Below are positions 28,605 to 37,841 of a DNA stretch of 64,000 nt, piece by piece. Position 1 is the stretch's first letter. Every line of letters begins with the position of its first letter. Position numbers and translations under genes: made by a program. This stretch comes from CAWKGC01 sp963849005 (GTDB taxonomy: Bacteria > Pseudomonadota > Gammaproteobacteria > Burkholderiales > Usitatibacteraceae), in contig CAWKGC010000019.1 of NCBI GenBank assembly GCA_963849005.1, positions 372,001-436,000 on the forward strand, in the 5' to 3' direction. The notes under the pieces were generated by a model. That model had not been told where the DNA came from. It did not search any database and saw nothing but the letters and a program-made list of their open reading frames with translations.

Positions 28605-29882
28605 ATGTACTCGCCCACCCTGATCATGGTCGCCGGCGTTCCGGTCGACTTCATCCTGTTCGGCCTGACTTTGCTCGGCGTGGCGCTGTTCCATCACCGG
28701 ACGCTCGAAGTCGCGCTCACCGGCTTCATCACGATCTCGCTCTACAAGATCATCTTCACCGGCTTCAGTACGGGGCCCGGCATCGCCGGATATCTCGCGC
28801 ACGGGGCCCATGACTGGGTGATCATCGCCAACCTGTTTTGCCTCCTGACGGGCTTTGCCCTGCTGTCCCGCCACTTCGAGGAAAGCCGCGTGCCTTCGGT
28901 GCTGCCGAGGTACCTGCCGGACGACTGGAAGGGCGGCTTCCTGATGCTGGTGATCGTGTTCGTGCTCTCGTCCTTCCTCGACAACATCGCCGCGGCGCTG
29001 ATCGGCGGCGCGATGGCGCACCAGCTTTTTCGCGGCAAGGTGCATATCGGCTACCTCGCCGCCATCGTCGCGGCGTCGAACGCGGGCGGTTCGGGATCCG
29101 TCGTCGGCGACACGACGACCACGATGCTCTGGATCTCCGGCGTGCCGCCGGGCCAGGTGTTCGAGGCCTACGTCGCGGCGACGGTTGCGCTGGTGATCTG
29201 CGGCATTCCCGCTGCGATGCAGCAGCAGAAATTCTCGCCGATCATCAAGGACGCTCCCGTCGGCATCGTGGTCGACTGGGCCCGCGTGGGCATCGTCGGA
29301 CTGATCCTGGTATTCGCGGTCGTCACCAATGTTTTCGTCAACGTGAAATACCCGGTGCAGGCGGGGAACTTCCCGTTCATCGGCGTCGCGGTCTGGGCGG
29401 CGATCCTGGTCTCGATCCCGCTGCGCAAGCCCGACTGGGCGGTCCTGCCCGCCACGGTGAAAGGCACGATCTTCCTGCTCGCGCTGGTCGGTTGCGCGTC
29501 GATCATGCCGGTCGAGGAGTTGCCCAAGGCGACCTGGGTGACCACGCTGGGCCTGGGCTTCCTTTCCGCGGTGTTCGACAACATCCCGCTCACCGAACTC
29601 GCCATCAAGCAGGGCGGCTACGACTGGGGCTTCCTCGCCTATGCGGTGGGCTTCGGCGGCTCGATGATCTGGTTCGGCTCGAGCGCGGGCGTGGCGCTTT
29701 CGAACCAGTTCCCGGAGGCAAAGTCGGTCGGGCTCTGGCTGAAGCACGGCTGGCACGTTGCAGTGGCCTACGTGGTCGGATTTTTCGTGCTGCTGGCCGT
29801 CCTCGGGTTTCATCCGGATGCGCCGCACAAGTCGCCGCGCGAGGAACCTGCCAAGGCGGCGGCAACGCTCAAGGCGCAATGA
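28605..29882 (+). CDS. ArsB/NhaD superfamily membrane transporter
   Basis: 425 residues with about eleven membrane segments. The paired re-entrant motifs SSFLDNIAAALIGG (first half) and SAVFDNIPLTELAIK (second half) are typical of the ion-transporter superfamily that holds NhaD and ArsB. Na+/H+ or anion exchange is the likely activity. The C terminus is a short charged tail. The next gene starts within its stop codon region (ATGA overlap), so it is translationally coupled to another antiporter-like protein. Confidence 0.8.
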   Translation: MYSPTLIMVAGVPVDFILFGLTLLGVALFHHRTLEVALTGFITISLYKIIFTGFSTGPGIAGYLAHGAHDWVIIANLFCLLTGFALLSRHFEESRVPSVLPRYLPDDWKGGFLMLVIVFVLSSFLDNIAAALIGGAMAHQLFRGKVHIGYLAAIVAASNAGGSGSVVGDTTTTMLWISGVPPGQVFEAYVAATVALVICGIPAAMQQQKFSPIIKDAPVGIVVDWARVGIVGLILVFAVVTNVFVNVKYPVQAGNFPFIGVAVWAAILVSIPLRKPDWAVLPATVKGTIFLLALVGCASIMPVEELPKATWVTTLGLGFLSAVFDNIPLTELAIKQGGYDWGFLAYAVGFGGSMIWFGSSAGVALSNQFPEAKSVGLWLKHGWHVAVAYVVGFFVLLAVLGFHPDAPHKSPREEPAKAAATLKAQ

Positions 29883-31249
29883 GGGCTGCGCGCCTGGCGC
29901 CCGCTGCCGCGGCGCTCCTGCTGGTTTTCTCCGGCGAGGCGCTGGCTGCCGGCTCCACCGTGGCCGGCCAGACGTTCCTCTGGCTCGCGATCATCCTCAC
30001 GCTGGCGCGGCTGGCCAGCCTCGTCGAACGGTTCGGCATGCCGGGCGTGCTGGGCGAACTGCTCCTCGGCGTACTGCTGGGCAACCTCGCGCTCCTTGGC
30101 GTCGACTTCTTCGCCAAGGTCGGCGAGGACCCGATCATCGGGGTATTCGCCGAGATCGGCGTGGTGATCCTGCTGTTCCAGATCGGGCTCGAGACCACGC
30201 TCGAGGACCTCAGGCGGGTCGGCCTGCGGGCGCTGGGCGTAGCGCTGGTCGGCGTGATCGTGCCCTTCCTGCTCGGCGTCGCGCTGATCGGCCCGTTGCT
30301 GATGCCGACCGCGTCCTTCAACTCGCACCTTTTCCTCGCGGCCACGCTGTGCGCGACGTCGGTGGGCATCACCGGGCGGGTGTTCCGCGACGCGAGGCGC
30401 CTCGATTCGCCGGAAGCGCGCATCGTCCTGGGCGCGGCGGTGATCGACGATGTCCTCGGCCTCATCATCCTCGCGGTCGTCAGCGGTTTCGTTGCCAGCG
30501 GAACCGTCAGCACGATGGAGGTCGGCAAGATCGTCCTCGAGGCCTTCGGCTTCCTCGCGGGCGCGGTGATCATCGGGCGGGCGATCGCCCCGCACCTGTC
30601 GCGCATTCTCGCCAGGCTGAATCCCGAGATGCCGATGAAGCTCACGCTCCTGCTCTCGGTCGGCCTGGGGCTCGCCTGGGCGGCGCACCACATCGGGCTC
30701 GCACCCATCATCGGCGCGTTCGCCGCCGGCGTGCTGCTCGAGCCGCTGTTCCTCAAGGACTTCCACGCCCCGCCGATCGTGCGCGACCTCGAGCCGTTCG
30801 CGAAGTCGCTGCCGGCGAAGGAGGCCGACGCCTTCCGCGCGAAGCTCGACCACCACGCGCGCCGCCACCATGAGCAGCTTCTCGAGCCGCTCGGCCACTT
30901 TCTCGTGCCGATATTCTTCGTTTATACCGGGATGCAGGTGCGCCTCGAGACCCTGGCTGACCCCCAGGTGCTCGTGATCGCGCTCGGCGTCACCGCCGTG
31001 GCGATCGCCGGCAAGGTCGTGGCCGGGCTTGCGGCGGGCTCCGCGGACCGCTGGATCGTGGGTTTCGGCATGGTGCCCCGGGGCGAGGTCGGCCTCATCT
31101 TTGCCGCCATCGGCAAGTCGCTGGGCGTGGTCAACGACACCCTGTATTCGGTGATCGTCGCCATGGTCATCCTCACCACCCTGGTCACCCCCCCGGTCCT
31201 GGGTGCCCTCCTGAAGCGCCAGGCGCGCCGGGAAACCGGAAACACCTGA
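29879..31249 (+). CDS. CPA2-type cation/proton antiporter (KefB-like membrane domain)
   Basis: 456 residues with twelve or more membrane segments. Typical CPA2 features are FGMPGVLGELLLGVLLGNLAL, the helix LLFQIGLETTLEDLR, GAAVIDDVLGLIILAVVSGF with the ion-binding Asp pair, and GMVPRGEVGLIFAAIG. No C-terminal TrkA-N domain is present, so it is shorter than KefB/KefC. It starts with a signal-like hydrophobic leader ending ALAAGS. ATG 29879 overlaps the stop of the NhaD-like gene by four bases. Confidence 0.88.
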   Translation: MRAARLAPAAAALLLVFSGEALAAGSTVAGQTFLWLAIILTLARLASLVERFGMPGVLGELLLGVLLGNLALLGVDFFAKVGEDPIIGVFAEIGVVILLFQIGLETTLEDLRRVGLRALGVALVGVIVPFLLGVALIGPLLMPTASFNSHLFLAATLCATSVGITGRVFRDARRLDSPEARIVLGAAVIDDVLGLIILAVVSGFVASGTVSTMEVGKIVLEAFGFLAGAVIIGRAIAPHLSRILARLNPEMPMKLTLLLSVGLGLAWAAHHIGLAPIIGAFAAGVLLEPLFLKDFHAPPIVRDLEPFAKSLPAKEADAFRAKLDHHARRHHEQLLEPLGHFLVPIFFVYTGMQVRLETLADPQVLVIALGVTAVAIAGKVVAGLAAGSADRWIVGFGMVPRGEVGLIFAAIGKSLGVVNDTLYSVIVAMVILTTLVTPPVLGALLKRQARRETGNT

Positions 31250-31371
31250 CCCCGTCTATTGCGCTTGCCGGGTGGCGCGATTAGCATTGGACGGTTGCCC
31301 GTCATTCGTCCGGGGCGGCTGACGAGCGCATTCCAAGGCTCAAACCAAAAAACCATTTCTGGAGGATTTCC

Positions 31372-32508
31372 ATGAGTGACAAGCAGATTACCCGCCGCAA
31401 ATTCCTGGCGGGCGCCGCCGGCGCCGCGGGCGCCGCATCCCTTGCCTTCCCGATGATCGCCAAGGGCCAGGCAGGCCCGATTTCCATGCGCTGGCAGTCC
31501 ACCTGGCCGGCCAAGGACATCTTCCACGAGTACGCGCTCGACTACGCCAAGAAGGTCAACGACATGACCGGCGGCGAACTGAAGATCGAAGTGCTGCCCG
31601 CGGGCGCAGTGGTGCCGGCCTTCGGCCTGCTCGACGCGGTCTCCAAAGGCACGCTCGATGGCGGCCATGGCGTGCTGGTCTACCACTACGGCAAGCAGAA
31701 TGCGCTTGCGCTGTGGGGGTCCGGTCCTGCCTTCGGCATGGACGCGAACGAACTGCTCTCCTGGCACAAGTACGGCGGCGGCAAGGAGTTGCTGGCCAAG
31801 CTGTATGCCTCGATCAACGCCAACGTCGTTTCCTTCCCGTACGGCCCGATGCCGACCCAGCCGCTGGGCTGGTTCAAGAAGCCGATGACCAAGACCGCCG
31901 ACTTCAAGGGCCTCAAGTACCGCACCGTCGGCCTCTCGGTCGACGTGTTCACGGGCATGGGCGCTGCCGTCAACGCGCTTCCGGGCGGCGAAATCGTCCC
32001 GGCGATGGACCGCGGGCTGCTGGACGCGGCGGAGTTCAACAATGCCTCGTCGGACCGCCTGCTTGGTTTCGCGGACGTCTCGAAGGTGTGCATGCTGCAG
32101 AGCTACCACCAGAACGCCGAGCAGTTCGAGATCATGTTCAACAAGACCAAGTACGACGCGCTTCCCGAGAAGATGCGGGCGATCATCGCCAACGCGGTCG
32201 ATGCCGCATCCGCCGACATGGCCTGGAAGGCGTTCGACCGTTACTCGAAGGACTACGTCGAGTTGCAGAAGGCGGGCGTGAAGTTCTACAAGACACCGGA
32301 CTCGATATTGCAGGACCAGCTTACGGCGTACGACGTGGCTGCGGCCAAGAAAACCGCCGACAACCCCCTGTTCAAGGAGATCATCGACTCGCAGAAGGCT
32401 TTCGCCGAGCGCGTCGTGCGTTGGGACCTCGACACCGTGGTGCCGCGCCGCATGGCCTACAACCACTACTTCGGCAAGCCCGCTGCCGCCGCCCCGAAGA
32501 AGGCCTGA
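31372..32508 (+). CDS. TRAP transporter solute-binding protein (DctP family)
   Basis: 378 residues. The N terminus has a twin-arginine signal (TRRKFLAGAAGAAGAA) cut after KGQA, so it is exported folded. The mature protein has WQSTWPAKDIFHEYA, MTGGELKIEVLPAGAVVPAF and FKGLKYRTVGLSVDVFTGMGA. These are close to the TakP group that binds 2-oxo acids or lactate. GGAGGATTTCC precedes ATG 31372. It is followed by a hairpin and then the two TRAP membrane genes. The lutABC neighbourhood supports a hydroxy- or oxo-acid ligand. Confidence 0.92.
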   Translation: MSDKQITRRKFLAGAAGAAGAASLAFPMIAKGQAGPISMRWQSTWPAKDIFHEYALDYAKKVNDMTGGELKIEVLPAGAVVPAFGLLDAVSKGTLDGGHGVLVYHYGKQNALALWGSGPAFGMDANELLSWHKYGGGKELLAKLYASINANVVSFPYGPMPTQPLGWFKKPMTKTADFKGLKYRTVGLSVDVFTGMGAAVNALPGGEIVPAMDRGLLDAAEFNNASSDRLLGFADVSKVCMLQSYHQNAEQFEIMFNKTKYDALPEKMRAIIANAVDAASADMAWKAFDRYSKDYVELQKAGVKFYKTPDSILQDQLTAYDVAAAKKTADNPLFKEIIDSQKAFAERVVRWDLDTVVPRRMAYNHYFGKPAAAAPKKA

Positions 32509-32525
32509 TCCATGAAGTGATGTCC

Positions 32526-32562
32526 AGCCACCCGGCGCTCTGCCGGGTGGCTGTTTTGTTTT
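32526..32562 (+). terminator. Hairpin with T-rich tail between TRAP binding protein and membrane genes
   Basis: Arms AGCCACCCGGC (32526-32536) and GCCGGGTGGCT (32542-32552) form an 11-bp stem, followed by GTTTTGTTTT. It may act as a partial terminator, giving more receptor than membrane subunits. Confidence 0.75.
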
Positions 32563-32611
32563 CCTGCAGCTGACGCCACAGGCTGCCTGCACCTCCCCGG
32601 ATCTCGCCGCC

Positions 32612-33235
32612 ATGCAAAAACTGCTGCTTTTCATCGACAAGACCAGCACCTTTGTCGGCCACGCATTCTCCTGGCTGATCGTCGCGCTGACGCTGCTCAT
32701 CTCCTGGGAGGTGTTCTCGCGCTACGTCCTCGACCAGCCGCACGCCTGGGCCTTCGACGTGATGATCATGATGTACGGGGCGATGTTCATGATGGCCGGG
32801 GCCTACACGCTTGCCAAGAACGGGCACGTGCGTGGCGATGTGCTCTACAGCTTCTTCAGGCCGCGCACCCAGGCGAGCATCGATCTCACGCTCTACATCG
32901 TATTTTTCATCCCCGGCGTGGTCGCGCTGGTGTGGGCGGGCTACAACTACGCCGCGGAGAGCTGGGCGATCAGGGAGCACTCCAGCATCACCGCCGACGG
33001 CCCGCCTGTCTATCCGTTCAAGACCATCCTCCCGATGGCGGGAGTGCTCCTGCTGGCGCAGGGCATCGTCGAGATCGTCCGGTGCACCATGTGCCTGAAA
33101 CTGGGCGAATGGCCGTCGCGCGAGGAAGACGTTGAGGAGGTCGATGTCGACAAGCTGAAGGCAATGGTCCACGTCAAGGACGCGGACATCGCTGCCCTCG
33201 ACAAGTACGTTGCCCCGCAGGGGAGCGCCAAATGA
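32612..33235 (+). CDS. dctQ: TRAP transporter small membrane subunit
   Basis: 207 residues with four membrane helices (for example WLIVALTLLISWEVFSRYVL, where WEVFSRY is a family hallmark). A charged C-terminal tail of about 45 residues (EWPSREEDVEEVDVDKLKAM) is longer than usual. DctQ pairs with DctM to form the Na+-driven importer. It overlaps the dctM start by four bases (ATGA). Confidence 0.9.
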   Translation: MQKLLLFIDKTSTFVGHAFSWLIVALTLLISWEVFSRYVLDQPHAWAFDVMIMMYGAMFMMAGAYTLAKNGHVRGDVLYSFFRPRTQASIDLTLYIVFFIPGVVALVWAGYNYAAESWAIREHSSITADGPPVYPFKTILPMAGVLLLAQGIVEIVRCTMCLKLGEWPSREEDVEEVDVDKLKAMVHVKDADIAALDKYVAPQGSAK

Positions 33236-35232
33236 AGCTGCGCAAGGAGCTCTGGTTCGGCTTCACCCTGATGGCAATCATCCTCTCGGTGATGGCCGTC
33301 GTCATCCCGTGGACAAACCTCACCAACGGCCACCTCGGCCTCGTCATGCTCGGCCTCGTCGTCGTGACCATCATGCTCGGCTTTCCGACCGCGTTCACGC
33401 TGATGGGCATGGGCGTCTTCTTTGCCTGGCTCTACTACAACAGCATCGATCCGCACATCGCGGTGCGCCAGGTGCTCGACCTGATGGTGCAGCGCGCCTA
33501 TTCGGTGATGTCCAACGACGTGCTGATCGCCATCCCGCTGTTCGTCTTCATGGGCTACCTCGTCGAGCGCGCCAACCTCATCGAGAAGCTCTTCAAGAGC
33601 CTGCACCTGGCACTCGCGCGCGTGCCGGGCTCGCTTGCGGTGGCCACCATCGTCACCTGCGCGATCTTCGCCACGGCCACCGGCATCGTCGGCGCGGTGG
33701 TGACGCTGATGGGCCTGCTTGCGTTGCCGGCCATGTTGCGCGGCGGCTACAGCGTGCAGCTCGCCGCGGGAGCGATCACCGCCGGCGGTTGCCTCGGCAT
33801 CCTGATTCCGCCTTCGGTGTTGTTGATCGTCTATGGCGCGACCGCCGGCGTCTCCGTGGTGCAGCTCTACGCGGGCGCGTTCTTCCCCGGGATCATGCTG
33901 GCGCTCCTCTATGTCGGCTACGTGATCGTCGTCGCGAAATGGAAGCCGCACCTCGCGCCGCCCTTGTCCGATATCGAGCGGCAGATCACCCTGCCGCCGG
34001 TGGCTGCGGCACTTGCGCCGAAGGGGTCGAATGCGCTCGCCGGATTGATCGGCGGCCTGAAGTCGAAGTCCCCGGCCGGACAATCGGTCCTCGCGCAGCT
34101 GGGAATCACCTTGATTCCCGCAATCGTCATCGTCGCCTTCCTGGGCCTGATGTTCAGTGCCGCAACGGCGCCTGTCGTCGCCGACGACACCACCGGGCTC
34201 GTGGAAGCCGGCGGCGCGGTGGCCGCTGCCGTCGAAGAGAAGTCCATGGAGTCGCAGGGACTCGCCGAGCCGCCCAAGGAGGAAGCGGGCGGCGTGCAGG
34301 AGCCTCCGGCGGAAGGCGCGAAGGATGCGGCTGCGCCCGTCGAGGCGCCCAAGGCGGCCGAGGCCAAGGCGCCTGCGAAGGTGCCCGCGAAGGCCGCTGT
34401 GCCTGCCGAATCCGCCGAGCGCGTGCCCGCGCCCCTGTGGTACTGGATCGTGTTCGGCCTCGGGTTGGCCTCGATGGCGTTGATCTACTGGACGATGAAC
34501 TGGCAGCGGCTGGAAATCTTCAAGATGCTGCTCGCGTCGTTCTTCCCGCTCGCGGTGCTGATCATCGCGGTGCTCGGCTCGATCGTGTTCGGGCTCGCGA
34601 CGCCGACGGAAGCGGCCGCGGTAGGCGCATTCGGCGGCTGCCTGCTGGCGGGTGCCTATCGCTACCTTGCGGCGCTCAAGGCCAAGCCGGGCGGCAATGC
34701 GATTGCCACGACGCTGGTGGACCTCGGCGGCATCATCAAGGAATCGTCGTTCCTGACGGCCAAGACCAGCGCGATGGTGTGCTGGTTGTTCGTGGGTTCC
34801 TCGATCTTCTCGGCGGCTTTCGCCTTGCTGGGAGGGCAGGAGATCATCGAGCGCTGGGTGCTTTCGCTCGGCCTCACCACGCTGCAATTCATGCTGCTCG
34901 CGCAATTCATCATCTTCATCCTCGGCTGGCCGCTGGAGTGGACCGAGATCATCGTGATCTTCATGCCGATCTTCATCCCGCTGCTCGCCAAGTTCAACGT
35001 CGATCCGCTGTTCTTCGGCCTGCTGGTGGCGCTCAACCTGCAGACCGCGTTCCTGTCGCCGCCGGTGGCGATGGCGGCGTTCTACCTGAAGGGCGTCTCT
35101 CCACCGCACGTGTCCTTGAACCAGATATTCGCCGGGATGATGCCGTTCATGGGGATCCAGGTGTTCGCGCTGTTCCTGCTCTACATGTTCCCCGAGATCG
35201 GGCTCTGGTTGCCGCACACGCTCTATAAGTAG
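33232..35232 (+). CDS. dctM: TRAP transporter large membrane subunit with an inserted hydrophilic segment
   Basis: 666 residues, against about 430 for typical DctM. The N-terminal half (LGFPTAFTLMGMGVFFAWLY, FMGYLVERANLIEKLF, GGCLGILIPPSVLLIVYGA) and C-terminal half (GLATPTEAAAVGAFGG, GWPLEWTEIIVIFMPIFIP, LSPPVAMAAFYLKGV) are both intact. Between them, residues about 240-410 include an Ala/Pro/Lys/Glu-rich stretch without membrane helices (for example KAAEAKAPAKVPAKAAVP), flanked by extra helices. Such enlarged DctM proteins exist in TRAP systems for 2-oxo acids. The extra segment would lie outside the membrane. Confidence 0.92.
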   Translation: MKLRKELWFGFTLMAIILSVMAVVIPWTNLTNGHLGLVMLGLVVVTIMLGFPTAFTLMGMGVFFAWLYYNSIDPHIAVRQVLDLMVQRAYSVMSNDVLIAIPLFVFMGYLVERANLIEKLFKSLHLALARVPGSLAVATIVTCAIFATATGIVGAVVTLMGLLALPAMLRGGYSVQLAAGAITAGGCLGILIPPSVLLIVYGATAGVSVVQLYAGAFFPGIMLALLYVGYVIVVAKWKPHLAPPLSDIERQITLPPVAAALAPKGSNALAGLIGGLKSKSPAGQSVLAQLGITLIPAIVIVAFLGLMFSAATAPVVADDTTGLVEAGGAVAAAVEEKSMESQGLAEPPKEEAGGVQEPPAEGAKDAAAPVEAPKAAEAKAPAKVPAKAAVPAESAERVPAPLWYWIVFGLGLASMALIYWTMNWQRLEIFKMLLASFFPLAVLIIAVLGSIVFGLATPTEAAAVGAFGGCLLAGAYRYLAALKAKPGGNAIATTLVDLGGIIKESSFLTAKTSAMVCWLFVGSSIFSAAFALLGGQEIIERWVLSLGLTTLQFMLLAQFIIFILGWPLEWTEIIVIFMPIFIPLLAKFNVDPLFFGLLVALNLQTAFLSPPVAMAAFYLKGVSPPHVSLNQIFAGMMPFMGIQVFALFLLYMFPEIGLWLPHTLYK

Positions 35233-35278
35233 GGTGTGGGCGGACGGCGCGGCCTCCGCCCTCGCCCGACGCGTTGCT

Positions 35279-35308
35279 TCGTCATTCCGGGCCTGACCCG
35301 GAATCCAG
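35279..35308. repeat. Short hairpin repeat TCGTCATTCCGGGC..., copy 2
   Basis: Matches 22922-22951 with two mismatches. TTCCGGG-CCTGA-CCCGGAA forms a seven-base stem. A GGGCGGA/TCCGCCC hairpin just upstream (35238-35261) may end the TRAP transcript. Confidence 0.7.
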
Positions 35309-35370
35309 TCAATTGAACAGCCTGGGTCCCTGGTCGGGCCCGGGACGACGCGATTCGAACGTATCCGGAA

Positions 35371-36330
35371 ATGAAAAAAGTCCTCATCACGCGCTCGGTA
35401 TTCCCCGAAGTCCTGGAGCGCCTCGGCAGGTCCTTCGAGGTGGTCTCCAACCAGGACGACGTGCCGTGGCCGCCGGAAGTGCTGGTTCGCAACGCGCAAG
35501 GCGCCAGCGGCGCGCTCGCCACCGTCATGGACCGTTTCGACGAACCGGTGCTCGCGGCCGCGAAGGACCTGAAGGTCATCGCCAACATCGCGGTCGGCTA
35601 CAACAACATCGACGTGCCCGCGTGCACGAAGCGCGGCATCAAGGTGACCAATACGCCGGGCGTGCTCGACGACACCACGGCGGACCTCACGTGGTCGCTG
35701 CTGATGGCCGCCGCGCGGAGGATCGCCGAGGCCGACGCCTGGGTGCGCCGCGGCGACTGGAAAGTGGCGTTCTCCATCCACAGCTTCCTCGGCGCCGACA
35801 TCCACCACGCCACGCTCGGCATCATCGGCATGGGACGCATCGGCCAGGCGATCGCGCGCCGCGCGTCGGGATTCGACATGCGCGTCCTCTACAACAACCG
35901 CACGAGACTGGCGGAAGCCGACGAGAAGCGCATCAACGCAACCTGGAAGGAGAAGGACGCCGTGCTCGCGGAAAGCGATTTCGTCGTGGTGATGGTCCCG
36001 TACTCGCCGGCCACGCAGCATTTCATCGGCGCGGCCGAGATCGCGAAGATGAAGCCCTCGGCCATCCTCGTGAACACCGCGCGAGGCGGCGTCGTGGACG
36101 ACGCGGCGCTGGTCGCTGCGCTGCAGTCGGGGAAGATCGCCGGCGCCGCGCTCGATGTCTTCGAGGGCGAGCCGAAGCTCGATCCCGCGTACCTCGCGCT
36201 GCCCAACGTCGTGCTCACGCCGCACATCGGCAGCGCGTCCCGCGCGACGCGCCTGAAGATGTGCATGCTCGCCTGCGACAACCTCGAAGCGGTGCTTCGC
36301 GGCGAAGCGCCGAAGAATCCGGTCAACTAG
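35371..36330 (+). CDS. D-2-hydroxyacid dehydrogenase (glyoxylate/hydroxypyruvate reductase type)
   Basis: 319 residues, cytoplasmic. The Rossmann motif GIIGMGRIGQAIARRASGF binds NAD(P)H. Catalytic Arg lies in VNTARGGVVDD, Glu in FEGEPKLDP, and His in LTPHIGSASRATR. It is closest to the GhrB/D-glycerate dehydrogenase group, which reduces glyoxylate or hydroxypyruvate. Position after a TRAP importer and before a GarR-like gene suggests glycolate/glycerate metabolism. Confidence 0.9.
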   Translation: MKKVLITRSVFPEVLERLGRSFEVVSNQDDVPWPPEVLVRNAQGASGALATVMDRFDEPVLAAAKDLKVIANIAVGYNNIDVPACTKRGIKVTNTPGVLDDTTADLTWSLLMAAARRIAEADAWVRRGDWKVAFSIHSFLGADIHHATLGIIGMGRIGQAIARRASGFDMRVLYNNRTRLAEADEKRINATWKEKDAVLAESDFVVVMVPYSPATQHFIGAAEIAKMKPSAILVNTARGGVVDDAALVAALQSGKIAGAALDVFEGEPKLDPAYLALPNVVLTPHIGSASRATRLKMCMLACDNLEAVLRGEAPKNPVN

Positions 36331-36343
36331 CAAGGAGTCGAAC

Positions 36344-37198
36344 ATGTCCGCCAAAGTTGCTTTCCTCGGTCTCGGCGTCATGGGGTTTCCCATGGCAGGC
36401 CACTTGAAGGCCAAGGGTTACGACGTCACCGTCTACAACCGCAACCCCGCCAAGGCGGAGGCCTGGGTGCAGAAGCACGGCGGCAGGTCCGCGCCAACGC
36501 CGGCCGCGGCAGCCGAGGGCGCGGAGTTCGTCTTCATGTGCGTCGGCAACGACAACGACGTGATGGCGGTGGGCGCCGAGGCCCTGAAGGGCATGAAGGC
36601 GGGCACGGTGCTCATCGACCACACCACGGCCTCGGCCGATGCCGCGCGCAAGCTCGCGGGCCAGGCGAAGGAGAGGGGCGTGGCGTTCATCGACGCGCCG
36701 GTCTCGGGAGGTCAGGCGGGCGCGGAGAACGGCAAGCTCACCGTGATGTGCGGCGGCGACCCGGCCGCGTTCGAGCGCGCCAGGCCGGTGATGGACAGCT
36801 ACGGCCGCGCCGTCACCTTGATGGGTGCCACGGGCGCCGGGCAACTCACGAAAATGGTCAACCAGATCTGCATCGCCGGCCTCGTGCAGGGGCTCTCCGA
36901 GGGCATCGCCTTCGCCGAGAAGGCGGGGCTCGACGCCGACCTCGTGCTCGATGTGATCTCCAAGGGCGCGGCGCAGTCGTGGCAGATGGAAAACCGCGGC
37001 AAGACCATGCACGCGCGCAAGTTCGACTTCGGCTTCGCCGTGGACTGGATGAGGAAGGACCTCGGCATCTGCCTCGAGGAAGCGAAACGCAATGGCGCGA
37101 AGCTGCCCAATACGGCGATAATCGACCAGTTCTACGCCGAAGTGCAGAAAGCCGGCGGCAGCCGCTGGGACACTTCGTCGCTCATCACCCGCCTTTAG
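36344..37198 (+). CDS. 3-hydroxyisobutyrate dehydrogenase family, tartronate semialdehyde reductase-like
   Basis: 284 residues. GLGVMGFPMAGHL binds the dinucleotide, FIDAPVSGGQAGAENGKLTVM is the substrate-binding signature, and the catalytic Lys lies in GQLTKMVNQI. It probably reduces tartronate semialdehyde or oxidises a 3-hydroxyacid. AAGGAG precedes ATG 36344, 13 bases after the upstream stop, so it is co-transcribed with the D-2-hydroxyacid dehydrogenase and the GST. Confidence 0.9.
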   Translation: MSAKVAFLGLGVMGFPMAGHLKAKGYDVTVYNRNPAKAEAWVQKHGGRSAPTPAAAAEGAEFVFMCVGNDNDVMAVGAEALKGMKAGTVLIDHTTASADAARKLAGQAKERGVAFIDAPVSGGQAGAENGKLTVMCGGDPAAFERARPVMDSYGRAVTLMGATGAGQLTKMVNQICIAGLVQGLSEGIAFAEKAGLDADLVLDVISKGAAQSWQMENRGKTMHARKFDFGFAVDWMRKDLGICLEEAKRNGAKLPNTAIIDQFYAEVQKAGGSRWDTSSLITRL

Positions 37199-37211
37199 GA
37201 AGGAGCGGTCC

Positions 37212-37841
37212 ATGTTCAATCTCTATTACTCGCCCGGCGCGTGTTCGCTCGCGCCGCACATCGTCCTCGAGGAGCTCGGCGTGGCCTACGAGACGCACAA
37301 GGTCAACCTGGCCGCGGGCGAGCAGCGCACCCCGGAATACCTCAAGATGAACCCGCTCGGGCGCGTGCCGACGCTGGAAGTCGACGGCCGCATCCTCACC
37401 GAGAACGTCGCGATCCTCACCTTCCTGGGCGGCGCGTTCCCGAAGCGCGGGCTGTGGCCGCGCGAAACGCTCGACCAGGCGGCGGCGCTGTCGATGATCG
37501 GTTTCCTCGCCTCGAGCGTGCACCCTGCCTATTCGACCATCTTCCGTCCCTCGCGCTGGGTCGAGGATGCGACCGCGGCCGACGCGCTGAAAGCCACCGG
37601 CCGCAAGCGCTACTTCGATTTCCTGAAGATGATCGACGAAAAGCTCGCCGGCAAGAACTGGTTCATGGGCCGCCAGTACACCGTCGTCGACCCGTACCTG
37701 CTGGTGTTCTACCGCTGGGGCAACCGCCTCGGCCTCGACGTGAAGTCGCTCGCGAACTATTCCGGCCACATCGAGCGCCTGCTGAAGCGCCCCGCGGTGA
37801 AGCGCGTCATGGAGCACGAGGGCATCACGCTCGACCAATGA
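37212..37841 (+). CDS. Glutathione S-transferase
   Basis: 209 residues. The thioredoxin-like N-terminal domain begins FNLYYSPGACSLAPHIVLEE, where SPGACSLA is the Beta-class signature with Ser/Cys near residues 7-11. NPLGRVPTLE holds the cis-Pro and TENVAIL the glutathione contacts. The C-terminal helical domain ends with FMGRQYTVVDPYLLVFYRWG. AGGAAGGAG precedes ATG 37212. It overlaps the next start by four bases. Confidence 0.92.
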   Translation: MFNLYYSPGACSLAPHIVLEELGVAYETHKVNLAAGEQRTPEYLKMNPLGRVPTLEVDGRILTENVAILTFLGGAFPKRGLWPRETLDQAAALSMIGFLASSVHPAYSTIFRPSRWVEDATAADALKATGRKRYFDFLKMIDEKLAGKNWFMGRQYTVVDPYLLVFYRWGNRLGLDVKSLANYSGHIERLLKRPAVKRVMEHEGITLDQ

